Source: Nocardia abscessus
GTDB taxonomy: Bacteria; Actinomycetota; Actinomycetes; Mycobacteriales; Mycobacteriaceae
NCBI RefSeq assembly: GCF_015477775.1
Contig: NZ_JADLQO010000017.1
Coordinates: 62,001 to 126,000 of the forward strand
Reading direction: 5' to 3'
Length of the DNA stretch: 64,000 nt
A program made the position numbers and the translations under genes. Below are positions 50,599-62,765 of the stretch, one piece after another (the first letter of the stretch is position 1; each line of letters starts with the position of its first letter). A model generated the notes under the pieces. It did no database searches. It worked only from the letters and a program-made list of their open reading frames with translations, and was not told the origin of the DNA.

Positions 50599-53343
50599 TC
50601 AGTGCGCGGCGGAGTCCCAGCTGTGGCCGACGCCGACCGAGACCTCCAGCGGTACCGACAGGGCGATCGCCGCGGACATCTGTTCGCGCGCCAGCGCCTC
50701 GAGCGCCTCCCGTTCCCCGTCGGCGACCTCGAACAACAGTTCGTCGTGGATCTGCAGCAGCATCCTGGAGCGCAGGCCCGCGTCGCGCATCGCGCGGTGC
50801 ACGTTGATCATCGCCACCTTGATGATGTCGGCCGCGGTGCCCTGGATCGGGGCGTTGAGCGCCATCCGCTCGGCCGATTCCCGGCGCTGCCGGTTGCTGG
50901 AGTCCAGATCGGGCAGGTAGCGGCGGCGCCCGAACAGGGTCTCGGTGTAGCCGACCTTGCGCGCCTGCTCCACCACCTCGTAAAGGTAGTCGCGGATGCG
51001 GCCGAAGCGGGCGAAGTAGACCTCCATCTGCTCCTTCGCCTCGGTGGTGCTGATCTTCAGCTGCGCGGAAAGGCCGTACGAGCTCAACCCGTAGGCCAGG
51101 CCGTAGGACATCGCCTTGATCCGGCGGCGCAGTTCCGGGCTCACCTCCGAGATCGGGATGTCGAACGCTTTCGACGCCACGAAGCTGTGCAGGTCCTCAC
51201 CGGAGTTGAACGCCTCGATCAGGTTCTCGTCCCCGGACAGGTGCGCCATGATCCGCATCTCGATCTGGCTGTAATCCGCGGTCATCAGCGACTGGTAACC
51301 GGGGCCGACCACGAAGGTGTCGCGGATCTGCCTGCCGGTGTCGGTCCGGATCGGTATGTTCTGCAGGTTCGGTTCGGTCGAGGACAGCCGCCCGGTGGCC
51401 GCGATGGTCTGATTGAACGTGGTGTGGATGCGGCCGTCCTCGGCGACGCACTTGAGCAGGCCGTCGACGGTGACCTTCAGGCGGGTGGCGTCGCGGTGCG
51501 CGAGCAGATGTTCCAGGAACGGGTGCTGGGTCTTCTCGTAGAGCGACTCCAGCGCGTCGGCGTCGGTGGTGTAACCGGTCTTGGTGCGCTTGGTCTTCGG
51601 CATGTCCAGCTCGTCGAACAGCACCACCTGCAACTGCTTGGGCGATCCCAGGTTGATCTGCTTGCCGATCACGTCGTAGGCCGCCTCGGCCGCCTCGGCT
51701 ACCCGGTCGGCGAACTGGCGCTGCAGCGTCGCCAACTGGTCGGTGTCCACCGCGATGCCCGCCTCCTCCAAGGTGGACAGCACACCGAGCAGCGGCAGCT
51801 CCATGTCCGCCAGCAGCGGGGTGGACTCGATCTTCGCCAGTTCCCCGTCGAGCGCGTCGGCAAGGTCGGCGACGGCACGCGCGCGCAGCATCTGCGCCCG
51901 CGCCAGCTCGGCGTCGACGGTGTCCTCGTCGTCGAGCAGCGACAGCTGCGCGGTCTCGTCGGTCTCGGCGCGCAGCTCCCGGTGCAGGTAGCGCAGCGAC
52001 AGGTCATCGAGGTTGAAGGTGCGCTGGCCCGGACGCACCAGATACGCGGCGAGCGCGGTGTCGCTGGTCAGCCCGCCGAGCGTCCAGCCGCGGCCGCGCA
52101 GTGCGTGCACGGCGGCCTTGGCCTCGTGCAGCGCCTTCGGCACGGCCGGGTCGGCGAGCCAGGCGCCCAGCGCGGCCTCGTCCTCCGGGGTGAGCACCGT
52201 GACGTCGATGTAGCCGCTCTCCCCGTCGCCGGCCGCGATGGCCAGCGCGCGGACGTCGCCACCGGCCGGTGAACCCGTGCCGAGGATCGAGACACCGTGG
52301 CGCACACCGGATTCGGCGTGCTCGGCGAGCCAGGACGCGACCGCGCCGATCTCCAGCGCACCGCCGCTGATCTCGAAACCGGCCTCCGCCTCCGGCTCCG
52401 GCGGGGCCAGCGTCTCGAACAGCCGGTCGCGCAGCACGCGGAACTCGAGATCGTCGAACAGCTGGTGGATCTTGCCGCGGTCCCACGGGCCCTGCGCCAG
52501 CTGATCAGGGGTGTACGGCAGCGGCACCTCCCGCATCAGTTCGGTGAGCTGCCGGTTGAGCACCACGCTGCTCAAATTCGCCCGCAGCGCGTCGCCGACC
52601 TTGCCTTTCACCTGATCGACCTTCTCCACCAGCGTGTTCAGGTCACCGTATTCCCGAATCCATTTGGCGGCGGTCTTCTCGCCGACTCCGGGGATACCGG
52701 GAAGGTTGTCGCTCGGATCGCCGCGCAGCGCCGCGTAGTCCGGGTACTGACTCGGTGTGAGGCCGTACTTGGCCATCACTTCCTCGGGGGTGAACCGGGT
52801 GAGATCGGAGACGCCCTTGCGCGGGTACAGCACCGTGACGTTCTCGTCGACCAACTGAATGGCGTCGCGGTCGCCGGTGACGATGAGGACCCGGAAACCC
52901 GCGGCCGCGGCCTGGGTGGTGAGCGTGGCGATGATGTCGTCGGCTTCGAAGCCGTCGATCGCCATCACCGGGATGCCCAGCGCGCCGAGCACGTCCTTGG
53001 TGAGTTCCACCTGTCCGCGGAACTCGTCCGGCGTGGTGGTGCGGTTCGCCTTGTACTCCGGGTACGCCTCGGCACGGAAGGTCTGGCGCGACACGTCGAA
53101 CGCCGCCGCCACGTGTGTCGGCTTCTCGTCGCGCAGCAGGTTGATCAGCATCGCGGTGAAGCCGTAGACCGCGTTGGTGGTCTGCCCGGTGACCGTCTTG
53201 AAATTCTCCGCCGGTAGCGCGAAGAACGCGCGATAGGCGATCGAATGCCCGTCCAGCAACAGCAGCGTCGGCCGGTCTCCCGAGCCGGGATCGCTGGAGC
53301 CGGACGCGGGGGCGGGACGCGGAGCGGTCGTGGGTGAACTCAC
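50599..53343 (-). CDS. polA: DNA polymerase I
   Basis: 914 residues. The N-terminal 5'-3' nuclease domain (about 25-310) has LLLLDGHSIAYRAFFA, GFEADDIIATL and GDPSDNLPGIPGVGEKTA. The central 3'-5' exonuclease-like region lacks clear exonuclease acids, as in mycobacterial PolA, so proofreading is unlikely. The polymerase domain has motif A DYSQIEMRIMAHLSGD, motif B RRRIKAMSYGLAYGLSSYGL and motif C QIHDELLFE. It removes RNA primers and fills excision-repair gaps. The GTG at 53343 was chosen because a PafBC-type promoter puts its -10 box 7 nt upstream, implying a leaderless damage-inducible transcript. Confidence 0.98.
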   Translation of the reverse strand: MSSPTTAPRPAPASGSSDPGSGDRPTLLLLDGHSIAYRAFFALPAENFKTVTGQTTNAVYGFTAMLINLLRDEKPTHVAAAFDVSRQTFRAEAYPEYKANRTTTPDEFRGQVELTKDVLGALGIPVMAIDGFEADDIIATLTTQAAAAGFRVLIVTGDRDAIQLVDENVTVLYPRKGVSDLTRFTPEEVMAKYGLTPSQYPDYAALRGDPSDNLPGIPGVGEKTAAKWIREYGDLNTLVEKVDQVKGKVGDALRANLSSVVLNRQLTELMREVPLPYTPDQLAQGPWDRGKIHQLFDDLEFRVLRDRLFETLAPPEPEAEAGFEISGGALEIGAVASWLAEHAESGVRHGVSILGTGSPAGGDVRALAIAAGDGESGYIDVTVLTPEDEAALGAWLADPAVPKALHEAKAAVHALRGRGWTLGGLTSDTALAAYLVRPGQRTFNLDDLSLRYLHRELRAETDETAQLSLLDDEDTVDAELARAQMLRARAVADLADALDGELAKIESTPLLADMELPLLGVLSTLEEAGIAVDTDQLATLQRQFADRVAEAAEAAYDVIGKQINLGSPKQLQVVLFDELDMPKTKRTKTGYTTDADALESLYEKTQHPFLEHLLAHRDATRLKVTVDGLLKCVAEDGRIHTTFNQTIAATGRLSSTEPNLQNIPIRTDTGRQIRDTFVVGPGYQSLMTADYSQIEMRIMAHLSGDENLIEAFNSGEDLHSFVASKAFDIPISEVSPELRRRIKAMSYGLAYGLSSYGLSAQLKISTTEAKEQMEVYFARFGRIRDYLYEVVEQARKVGYTETLFGRRRYLPDLDSSNRQRRESAERMALNAPIQGTAADIIKVAMINVHRAMRDAGLRSRMLLQIHDELLFEVADGEREALEALAREQMSAAIALSVPLEVSVGVGHSWDSAAH

Positions 53344-53350
53344 GCCCCAG

Positions 53351-53373
53351 AGTCTAGGGACCGGCACCGACAA
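53351..53373 (-). promoter_or_regulatory. PafBC-type DNA-damage promoter of polA
   Basis: Minus strand TTGTCGGTG (53373-53365), exactly 8 nt, TAGACT (53356-53351). All fixed positions of TTGTCRGTG-N8-TANNNT match. The GTG start follows the -10 box by 7 nt with no Shine-Dalgarno sequence. Confidence 0.85.
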
Positions 53374-53426
53374 GGCGATACGCCGACACCCGGCAGCCGG
53401 ACGCCGCCCGGGCCCGACTTTCGGCC

Positions 53427-53457
53427 CGTGGGGCGCGGCGGGCGACCGCGCCCCACG
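53427..53457 (-). terminator. Terminator downstream of the DUF885 gene
   Basis: Perfect 11-bp arms CGTGGGGCGCG (53427-53437) and CGCGCCCCACG (53447-53457). It begins 4 nt after the stop at 53462 and separates this gene from the polA promoter just downstream. Confidence 0.75.
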
Positions 53458-53461
53458 GCGT

Positions 53462-55138
53462 TCACAGCGTGGCGACCAGTTCTCGCAGCACAGGCAGGCT
53501 CACCGACCCGGAACCGAGCACCACGTCGTGGAAGGCCTTGATGTCGAAGTCCGCGCCGAGCCGTTCGGTGGCCCCCACCCGCTGGCGCAGGATCTCCAGC
53601 TGGCCGATCTTGTAGCCGACCGCCTGCCCCGGCATGGCGATGTATCGGTCCACCTCCACGGTGATCTCGGCCAGCCCGACCGGCGCGTTGGCCACCATGA
53701 AGTCGATGGCCTGCTGCCTGCTCCACCCCTTCGCGTGCAGGCCGGTGTCGACCACCAGGCGGCAGGAGCGCCAGGAGTCACCGGCCAGCATGCCCAGTCG
53801 CCCGAGATCGTCTTCGTACAAACCCATTTCGTCGGCCAGACGCTCGGTGTAGAGCGCCCAGCCCTCGACGAAGGCGGTGTTGGCGAAGGACTGACGCTGG
53901 AAGCGGGGCAGGTGGTCGAGTTCGTTCGCGATGGTGAGCTGCAGATGATGGCCCGGAATCGCCTCGTGGAAGGCCACCGACGCGGTCTCGTAGCGGCCGC
54001 GGCCCGTGGGATGGTGCTGGTTGACGAAATACGTGCCCGGCCGTGACCCGTCGGCGGCGGGCGGGAAGTAGTACGCCGCAGGCGCATCCGCGGCCAGGAA
54101 CTCCGGAACCGGGACGATGTCGCAGGATTCCTTCGGCAGGCGCCCGAACCAGTTCCCCATCTCGGCGGTGGCCACGGCCAGCGCCCTGCGGGCGTCGAAC
54201 ATGATCTGCTCGGCGTCGTCGTAGCACAGCTCGGGATCGTCGCGCAGCCGTCCGAATATCTCGCCGAGATCGCCGGTGCCGAACAGGCGGGCGCCCACCG
54301 TCGCGTACTCCTCGCGCAGCTTCGCCAGCTCGGCCAGACCCAGCTCGTGGATCTCCTCGGCGCCGAGCTCGGGCAGCGTCGTGTGGTGGTGCAGCTGCCG
54401 CCGGTAGATGTCCTCGCCGTCGGCGCCGAGCCAGCACAGGCCCGGCTTGTCGTCGGGGCGGGCGGCGGGCAGCAGTTCGTCGTAGAGCGCGTCGCGGTAG
54501 ACCTGGAAGGCGGGCCGGATGACATCCCTGGCCACTTCGGCCAATTCGGAGCGCCACGCGGACTCGCCGTCCCAGCCTTCCGGCCCGGAGAAGGTGACGA
54601 ACGGGTCGGCGGCGATGTCGGAATCCAGGTAGCCGTCGAGCTGGTTGAGCGAGCGCTCGATGGTGATCCGCGCGGGCGCGCGCCCGGCGGCCAGGCCCGA
54701 CCGGAACCGCTCCACGGCCTGACCGAGCATGTCACCGAACTGCCGGTACCGGCGCACCAGCGCCAGCGCGTGCTCCGGCCGCGGCGCGTTCGTCTGCGGC
54801 GCCACCATGAGCACGCCCGCGTGCACGCCGCTCATCTGGTCGGAGGCCAGCTCCACCGGCCGCCATTCCAGGTGCTCGATCGCGCCGCTCAGCTCGGTGC
54901 GCAGCAGGCTGCGGGTGACGCGGTCGGTCGGGTTCAACCGCTCGGCGTCGAGCGCGTCGACCGAGCGCAGCAATTCGCGCCAGGTCGACAGCGACCGCTG
55001 TTCCGCGTCGACGGACAGATCCTCGATCCGATCGTCGAAGCGGCGGTCGCCGAGCAGGGTCGCCTCGCTCGGCGCCGCCTCGAGCACGCTGTCCCAATAC
55101 CGCTCGGCCAGGCTCATCAGCTCGTCGTGACCATCCAT
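53462..55138 (-). CDS. DUF885-family putative metallopeptidase
   Basis: About 558 residues. The family zinc-site signature is present: VAFHEAIPGHHLQLTIANE (HExxxGHH) near residue 395, and EGWALYTERLADEMG about 35 residues later supplies the probable third ligand Glu. The rest is helical, as in DUF885. Members are treated as peptidases of the M32/M2-like fold, but substrates are mostly unknown. No signal peptide, so cytosolic. ATG at 55138 is used; another in-frame ATG lies 12 nt upstream. It lies 40 bp downstream of the branched-chain transporter operon on the same strand. Confidence 0.9.
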   Translation of the reverse strand: MDGHDELMSLAERYWDSVLEAAPSEATLLGDRRFDDRIEDLSVDAEQRSLSTWRELLRSVDALDAERLNPTDRVTRSLLRTELSGAIEHLEWRPVELASDQMSGVHAGVLMVAPQTNAPRPEHALALVRRYRQFGDMLGQAVERFRSGLAAGRAPARITIERSLNQLDGYLDSDIAADPFVTFSGPEGWDGESAWRSELAEVARDVIRPAFQVYRDALYDELLPAARPDDKPGLCWLGADGEDIYRRQLHHHTTLPELGAEEIHELGLAELAKLREEYATVGARLFGTGDLGEIFGRLRDDPELCYDDAEQIMFDARRALAVATAEMGNWFGRLPKESCDIVPVPEFLAADAPAAYYFPPAADGSRPGTYFVNQHHPTGRGRYETASVAFHEAIPGHHLQLTIANELDHLPRFQRQSFANTAFVEGWALYTERLADEMGLYEDDLGRLGMLAGDSWRSCRLVVDTGLHAKGWSRQQAIDFMVANAPVGLAEITVEVDRYIAMPGQAVGYKIGQLEILRQRVGATERLGADFDIKAFHDVVLGSGSVSLPVLRELVATL

Positions 55139-55178
55139 GGTGACGATCATGCCTCGAGCCGGGCCGCGCGGCAGGCGA

Positions 55179-58401
<3,223 letters not shown>

Positions 58402-58405
<4 letters not shown>

Positions 58406-59439
58406 GCGCGTGCCCTTCCGAGACTCTCGCCGAGGATGCCGGTCGGGCGAACCATCAGCACAAGAACCAGCACCACGAACGCGACCACGTCACGCCACTC
58501 GGTGCCGAAGAGGATCTGGCCGTACTGCTCCACCACACCGAGCAGCAGTCCGCCGAGCAGCGCACCGCGCAGGTTGCCGATACCGCCGAGCACCGCGGCG
58601 CTGAACGCCTTGATACCGAGGACGAACCCGCCGGAGTAGATGATCCCGTTCGGGATCTTCAGCGTGAACAGCATCGCCGCCGCGCCCGCGAGCACGCCGC
58701 CGATGAGGAAGGTCAGCATGATGACCCGCTCGCGCGACACGCCCATCAGCGTCGCGGTGTCCGGGTCCTGGGCCACGGCGCGGATGCCACGGCCGAACTT
58801 GGTCCGATTGATCAGCACCTCGGTGGCGATCGCCAGCACCACGGCCGCCAGCACGATGAGCAGCATGATGTTGGTGACGTCCGCGCCGCCGAAACTGAAT
58901 TGCACGGTGGGCTCGACCAGCCGGATCGGCTGCTGTGCGTTGGTGCCACCGAGATCGGGGCGGATCTTCGGCAGCACGAAGTGCACCAGTTCCTGCAGCA
59001 CGAACGACATGCCGATCGCCGTGATCAGGAAGGCCAGCGGCTTCGCGCCCCGTTTACGCAGGGGCCGGTAGGCCACCCGCTCCAATCCGACGGCCGCGCC
59101 GCCGGATACCAGCATGCCCACGATCATCGCCAGACCCAGATAGACGACGGTGAGCACCACACCCTGGGTGTAAACGTCCGGACTCGCGACGAATCCGAAG
59201 ATCATCAACCCGATCAATTGCCCGAACAACCCGAGCATGAAAATTTCCGAATGGGCGAAATTGATCAGCCGCAATACGCCGTAGACCAAGGTGTAGCCCA
59301 CAGCGACCAACGCATAGATGGCGCCGTAGGTCACGCCGTCGACGGTCAGTCGCCAGAAACTATCGACCAGTCCCTCGTAGTTGAAGTCGATCGAACCGGC
59401 AGTGAGTTGTATCCCACCGGCCAATAGCGTTTGTTTCAT
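58402..59439 (-). CDS. livH: Branched-chain amino acid ABC transporter permease (LivH type)
   Basis: 345 residues with about eight membrane helices. The LivH signature is GVTYGAIYALVAVGYTLVYGVLRLINFAHSEIFMLGLFG, and the coupling loop is FGRGIRAVAQDPDTATLMGVSRERVIMLTFLIGGVLAGAA. It pairs with LivM to form the channel. It lies 93 bp downstream of the binding protein gene, with a hairpin between them, and starts an operon that continues into livM and the fused ATPase gene. Confidence 0.96.
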
Positions 59440-59474
59440 TTATTTCTGCCCTCATCCTTTCGCCCACCGAAGAA

Positions 59475-59514
59475 CGGCACGTACGGGGATTCGGATGAAC
59501 CCCCGTACGTGCCG
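59475..59514 (-). terminator. Hairpin between livJ and livH (probable partial terminator)
   Basis: Perfect 14-bp arms CGGCACGTACGGGG (59475-59488) and CCCCGTACGTGCCG (59501-59514), 12-nt loop, 18 bp after the binding protein stop. In such operons an intercistronic hairpin usually stabilises the upstream message or partly terminates, giving more binding protein than permease. Confidence 0.8.
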
Positions 59515-59532
59515 TGCGCCCGGGATCCGGGG

Positions 59533-60774
59533 CTACTTGACCTCGTACACCCAGATCAGTGCGTTCGACAGTTCACCGTTCGGGTTCCACTTGTACTGAC
59601 GCGCGAGGCCGGCACCGTCGTACGTCCGCACATAGTCGAGCAGATCCGGGCGGGTGACCTTACCGCCGTCGATGCCCTTGGCCAGGATCGTGGTGAGGTC
59701 GTAGGCCTCGACCGAGTAGACGCCCGGCGCCTGACCGTTGAGCGCCTCGTAGTCCTTGGCGAAGTTCTCCGGGGCGGGACCACACGGGCACGACAGCTTC
59801 GCGCCCTTGGCCGCGCTGCCCGCCTGGGCGACGAACTGCGGGTCGTTGGTGCCGTCGGCGGAGACGAAGACCGCCTTCACGCCACCGGACTTCAACTGCT
59901 GGGCCAGCGGCGCGCCCTCGGAGTAGTAGCCGGAGTAGAAGATGGCGTCCGGGTTCGCGGCCGCCACCTTGGTGACCGTCGCGGAGAAGTCCTTGTCGCC
60001 CTTCTTGATGCTGGCGGCGCACGCCGGGTCGGCGGCCGCGCCGAGCCCCTCGGTGATCGACTTCGCCAGGCCGGTGCCGTAGTCGGTGTTGTCCTGGATG
60101 ACGCAGACCTTCTTGTAGCCCGCGGTGTTGACCAGGTACTTCGCCACGGAGGGGCCCTGCACGTCATCGTTGGCCAGACCGCGGAAGAAGGTCGTCCAGC
60201 CGTTCTGGGTCAGCGTCGCGTTGGTCGCCGACGAAGTGACCGAGACCAGCCCGGCGTCGCTGAGGATCTTGCCGGTCGCCTTCGTCTCCCCGGAGAACGC
60301 GGGACCGACCAGGCCAATGATCGACCGGTCGTTGACGATCTGCGGGATCACCTGGGTGGCCTTCTGCGGGTCGCCCTCGGTGTCGAACTGCTTGAGGTCG
60401 ATCTTGCAGCCGGGGTTGGCCTTGTTGTGCTTGTCGAGGGCGAGCTTGACGCCGTTGACGATGTTGATGCCGAGCGCGGCGTCCGGACCCGTCAGCGCAC
60501 CGGCCATCGCGACCGACGTACCCGGCGCACAGGTCGCCTTGCCGTCGCCCGCGGGATCGGCAGCCGTGGCCGCGTCGGCCTTCGGCACCTCCTTGCCCTG
60601 CTGGTCGACCTGCAGAACCGGCTGGATGGACAGGCCGCCCGCGCCGTTGGTGCCCGAGGAATCCGAACCGCTGCTGGTGGATTTGTCACTACAACCGGTC
60701 AGCACCAGCGCGGCGGCGGCGCCGACGGCCAGGACACCTCGCGTCGAGCGACTGCGCCATGTCGAACTAAGCAC
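59533..60774 (-). CDS. livJ: Branched-chain amino acid ABC transporter, substrate-binding lipoprotein
   Basis: 413 residues from a GTG. Lipoprotein signal peptide with lipobox L-T-G-C at about residue 28 (GVLAVGAAAALVLTGCSDKS), then a Ser/Gly-rich flexible linker. The periplasmic-binding type I domain follows from about 80: SVAMAGALTGPDAALGINIVNGVKLALDKHNKANPGCKIDLKQFDTEGDPQKA and AYLVGPAFSGE-like VGPAFSGETKATGKILSD. Typical of leucine/isoleucine/valine or related ligand uptake. First gene of the livJ-livH-livM-livGF unit. Confidence 0.95.
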   Translation of the reverse strand: MLSSTWRSRSTRGVLAVGAAAALVLTGCSDKSTSSGSDSSGTNGAGGLSIQPVLQVDQQGKEVPKADAATAADPAGDGKATCAPGTSVAMAGALTGPDAALGINIVNGVKLALDKHNKANPGCKIDLKQFDTEGDPQKATQVIPQIVNDRSIIGLVGPAFSGETKATGKILSDAGLVSVTSSATNATLTQNGWTTFFRGLANDDVQGPSVAKYLVNTAGYKKVCVIQDNTDYGTGLAKSITEGLGAAADPACAASIKKGDKDFSATVTKVAAANPDAIFYSGYYSEGAPLAQQLKSGGVKAVFVSADGTNDPQFVAQAGSAAKGAKLSCPCGPAPENFAKDYEALNGQAPGVYSVEAYDLTTILAKGIDGGKVTRPDLLDYVRTYDGAGLARQYKWNPNGELSNALIWVYEVK

Positions 60775-60956
60775 GTTTCACCTCATCTAAGTTCTGTGCT
60801 CCCCCGGGGTCGCCGAGGAGGCCGACCATGTCAGCCCGGTCAGAACATAGCGTCGGTACGTTAGTTCCGCATCACATTCGGATCATGCGCGCGACATCGT
60901 TTCGAATTCTTGTTCACGATGACGTTTCGTCCGCGTAAATTTTCCCGCTGCCGCGG

Positions 60957-61574
60957 TCACTTCGGCGTCAGGTTCTCCAACACGACCTCCGCGACCGCCT
61001 TCATGGTGGTGCGGCGGTCCATTGCGGTGCGCTGAATCCACTTGAACGCCTGCGGCTCGGAAAGACCCTGGGTCTGCATCAGAACACCCTTGGCGCGCTC
61101 GACCAGCTTGCGCGTCTCGAGCCGGTCGGCGAGATTCGCGACCTCGCTCTCCAGCGCGGTGATCTCGTGGAACCGGCTGGCCGCCAATTCGATGGCGGGC
61201 ACCAGATCCGATTTCGTGAACGGCTTCACCAGATAGGCCATCGCACCGGCGTCCCGCGCCCGCTCCACCAGGTCACGCTGACTGAACGCGGTCAGGATCA
61301 CCACGGGCGCAACACGTTTCGACGCGATCTCAGCCGCGGCATCGATACCGTCGCGACGCGGCATCTTCACGTCCATGATGACCAGGTCCGGCCGGTGCTC
61401 GACCGCGAGATCCACCGCCTGCTGACCGTCACCCGCCTCGCCGACCACCTGATAGCCCTCTTCGGTCAGCATCTCGACCAGATCCATGCGAATGAGCGCC
61501 TCGTCTTCGGCGACGACGACCCGCTTCGCCCCGGCGTCCCGTTTGGTGCCGGCGCCCCCAGCTGCTGTGCTCAT
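60957..61574 (-). CDS. pdtaR: ANTAR-domain response regulator (PdtaR, Rv1626-like)
   Basis: 205 residues from ATG 61574. Receiver domain about 17-135: acidic pair in VVVAEDEALIR (Glu23, Asp24), phospho-acceptor Asp68 in LVIMDVKMPRRDG, conserved Thr in VILTAFSQRD, and Lys in AYLVKPFTKSDL. The C-terminal ANTAR domain (about 145-200, ESEVANLADRLETRKLVERAKGVLMQTQGLSEPQAFKWIQRTAMDRRTTM) binds paired RNA hairpins and acts as an antiterminator when phosphorylated. Its kinase PdtaS is not in this window. The upstream region is shared with the tRNA gene. Confidence 0.96.
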   Translation of the reverse strand: MSTAAGGAGTKRDAGAKRVVVAEDEALIRMDLVEMLTEEGYQVVGEAGDGQQAVDLAVEHRPDLVIMDVKMPRRDGIDAAAEIASKRVAPVVILTAFSQRDLVERARDAGAMAYLVKPFTKSDLVPAIELAASRFHEITALESEVANLADRLETRKLVERAKGVLMQTQGLSEPQAFKWIQRTAMDRRTTMKAVAEVVLENLTPK

Positions 61575-61780
61575 AGGTAGACCCCTCTGGTTCCGATGCC
61601 CTGTACCCGGCCCAATCGAAGGAAAGCCGCGATCGCACCGGGCGAACTCGGGCCGACCATCGGGCTGTCGAGTGATGTAAAGAGTACCTTTCACTTCGGC
61701 ATAGAACGCATATACCCTGCGCAAACCGTGCGCTCGCGCCGCAACGACCGACCCATTCGCTTTGACGCCACCCGACCCGC

Positions 61781-61786
61781 TATAGT
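61781..61786 (+). promoter_or_regulatory. -10 element of tRNA-Leu
   Basis: TATAGT lies 13 nt before the mature tRNA 5' end, a usual distance for a tRNA promoter with a short processed leader. Confidence 0.6.
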
Positions 61787-61799
61787 TGCCACCCGGTGC

Positions 61800-61883
61800 G
61801 CCGAGTTGGCGGAACTGGCAGACGCGACGGTCTCAAAAACCGTTGTCCGAAAGGACGTGTGGGTTCGAGTCCCACACTCGGCA
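61800..61883 (+). tRNA. tRNA-Leu (anticodon CAA)
   Basis: 84 nt without CCA. Acceptor arms GCCGAGT and ACTCGGC pair perfectly. The anticodon stem CGGT/ACCG holds the 7-nt loop CTCAAAA, so the anticodon is CAA, reading UUG. A long variable arm (TGTCCGAAAGGACG) and the T-arm GTGGGTTCGAGTCCCAC identify a class II tRNA. The discriminator base is A, as required for leucine. The CCA tail is not encoded. Confidence 0.96.
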
Positions 61884-61941
61884 CTCGCTTTGGGGGAACC
61901 CTGCTCGCGGTGAGCGCTCGCTTGGGTGCTCGTCATTTCTT

Positions 61942-61977
61942 CTGGGGGTGCAACCCCCAGGCCCCGCTCGGCGGGGC
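61942..61977 (+). terminator. Double hairpin downstream of tRNA-Leu
   Basis: Two consecutive GC stems: CTGGGGG/CCCCCAG with a 5-nt loop (61942-61960) and GCCCCG/CGGGGC with a 5-nt loop (61961-61977), then C-rich sequence. They are positioned 60-90 nt after the tRNA and probably end its transcript. Confidence 0.65.
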
Positions 61978-62700
61978 TTCGCCCCCCCGAACCCCCCGAC
62001 GGGGTGGTTGCGTTGGGTGGGGACGGTACGTTGGTGATCAGGGCTTGTGGGGTGCATCCCTGGGCTGTCATTCGGCGGGGCGTTGTCTCCCCAACTTCAC
62101 TGATGGTGCGCGGTTGCGTTGCGTTGGACACAACGGGGCGTCGTGCCCTGGCGACTGCTGGGGCTCGTCGCTCCCTGAGGGATGCATCAATCACCGTGGG
62201 GTGCGTGTTGCGGATAGCCGGGTCAGCCGTACCGGACAGCCGGGCACCCACGACGGGACCGGGCCGCGCCGCACCGGAACTGGGGGCGGAAGTTCCCGCA
62301 GGGCTCCGGTGGCGGCGGAATCCGGCAGGAGGTCCACTTCGCCTGTCGCGGCGTCGATCACGTGTACGGCGACAGGGAGACGTCAAACGGGCTCGCGCGG
62401 TTCGCACCTGTCGCCGCCTCGGGCGGTCGCTGGTCTCCACCTGCGGTCGGGTCCAGGACAGACCAGCCCCATCGAGCACGTCGTGAGCGAATCCTTTTAC
62501 CAGGGCGGCGAATCCGGGTAGTCTGCGCACGCGTCATATCACGGAGTAATCACAGAGCAGCGTTTGAATGCGTGCGCCCCGGGTACTGCAAGCAGGAGAA
62601 TCCCAACCGCATCACTCCGCGGAGTGACGTACGTCGCAGGCCAGAGGCCGAAAGCGGCGAGCTTCGTGTACGGCGCGCTACGAGCAGATGAATATGTTGT
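61978..62700. other. Gene-poor region after tRNA-Leu, possibly a decayed coding remnant
   Basis: About 720 bp with no intact gene. On the minus strand a readable run with balanced composition (AVHVIDAATGEVDLLPDS then ATGALRELPPPVPVRRGP, about 62190-62390) is preceded in another frame by a short plausible run, as if a frameshifted gene fragment. No start, domain or repeat of the tRNA 3' end was found, so an integrated element is not demonstrated. Confidence 0.4.
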
Positions 62701-62714
62701 TCCCACATGTGGGA
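62701..62714. promoter_or_regulatory. 14-bp perfect palindrome upstream of the phosphatase gene
   Basis: TCCCACATGTGGGA is fully self-complementary. It lies 38 bp before the -10 box of the phosphatase gene and 51 bp before its ATG, a position suited to a dimeric activator or repressor. Confidence 0.5.
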
Positions 62715-62765
62715 CTAACGACTTGGGACCGTCTGGTAGCTTCCGTGCCCCTTATCGTGTTCTGT

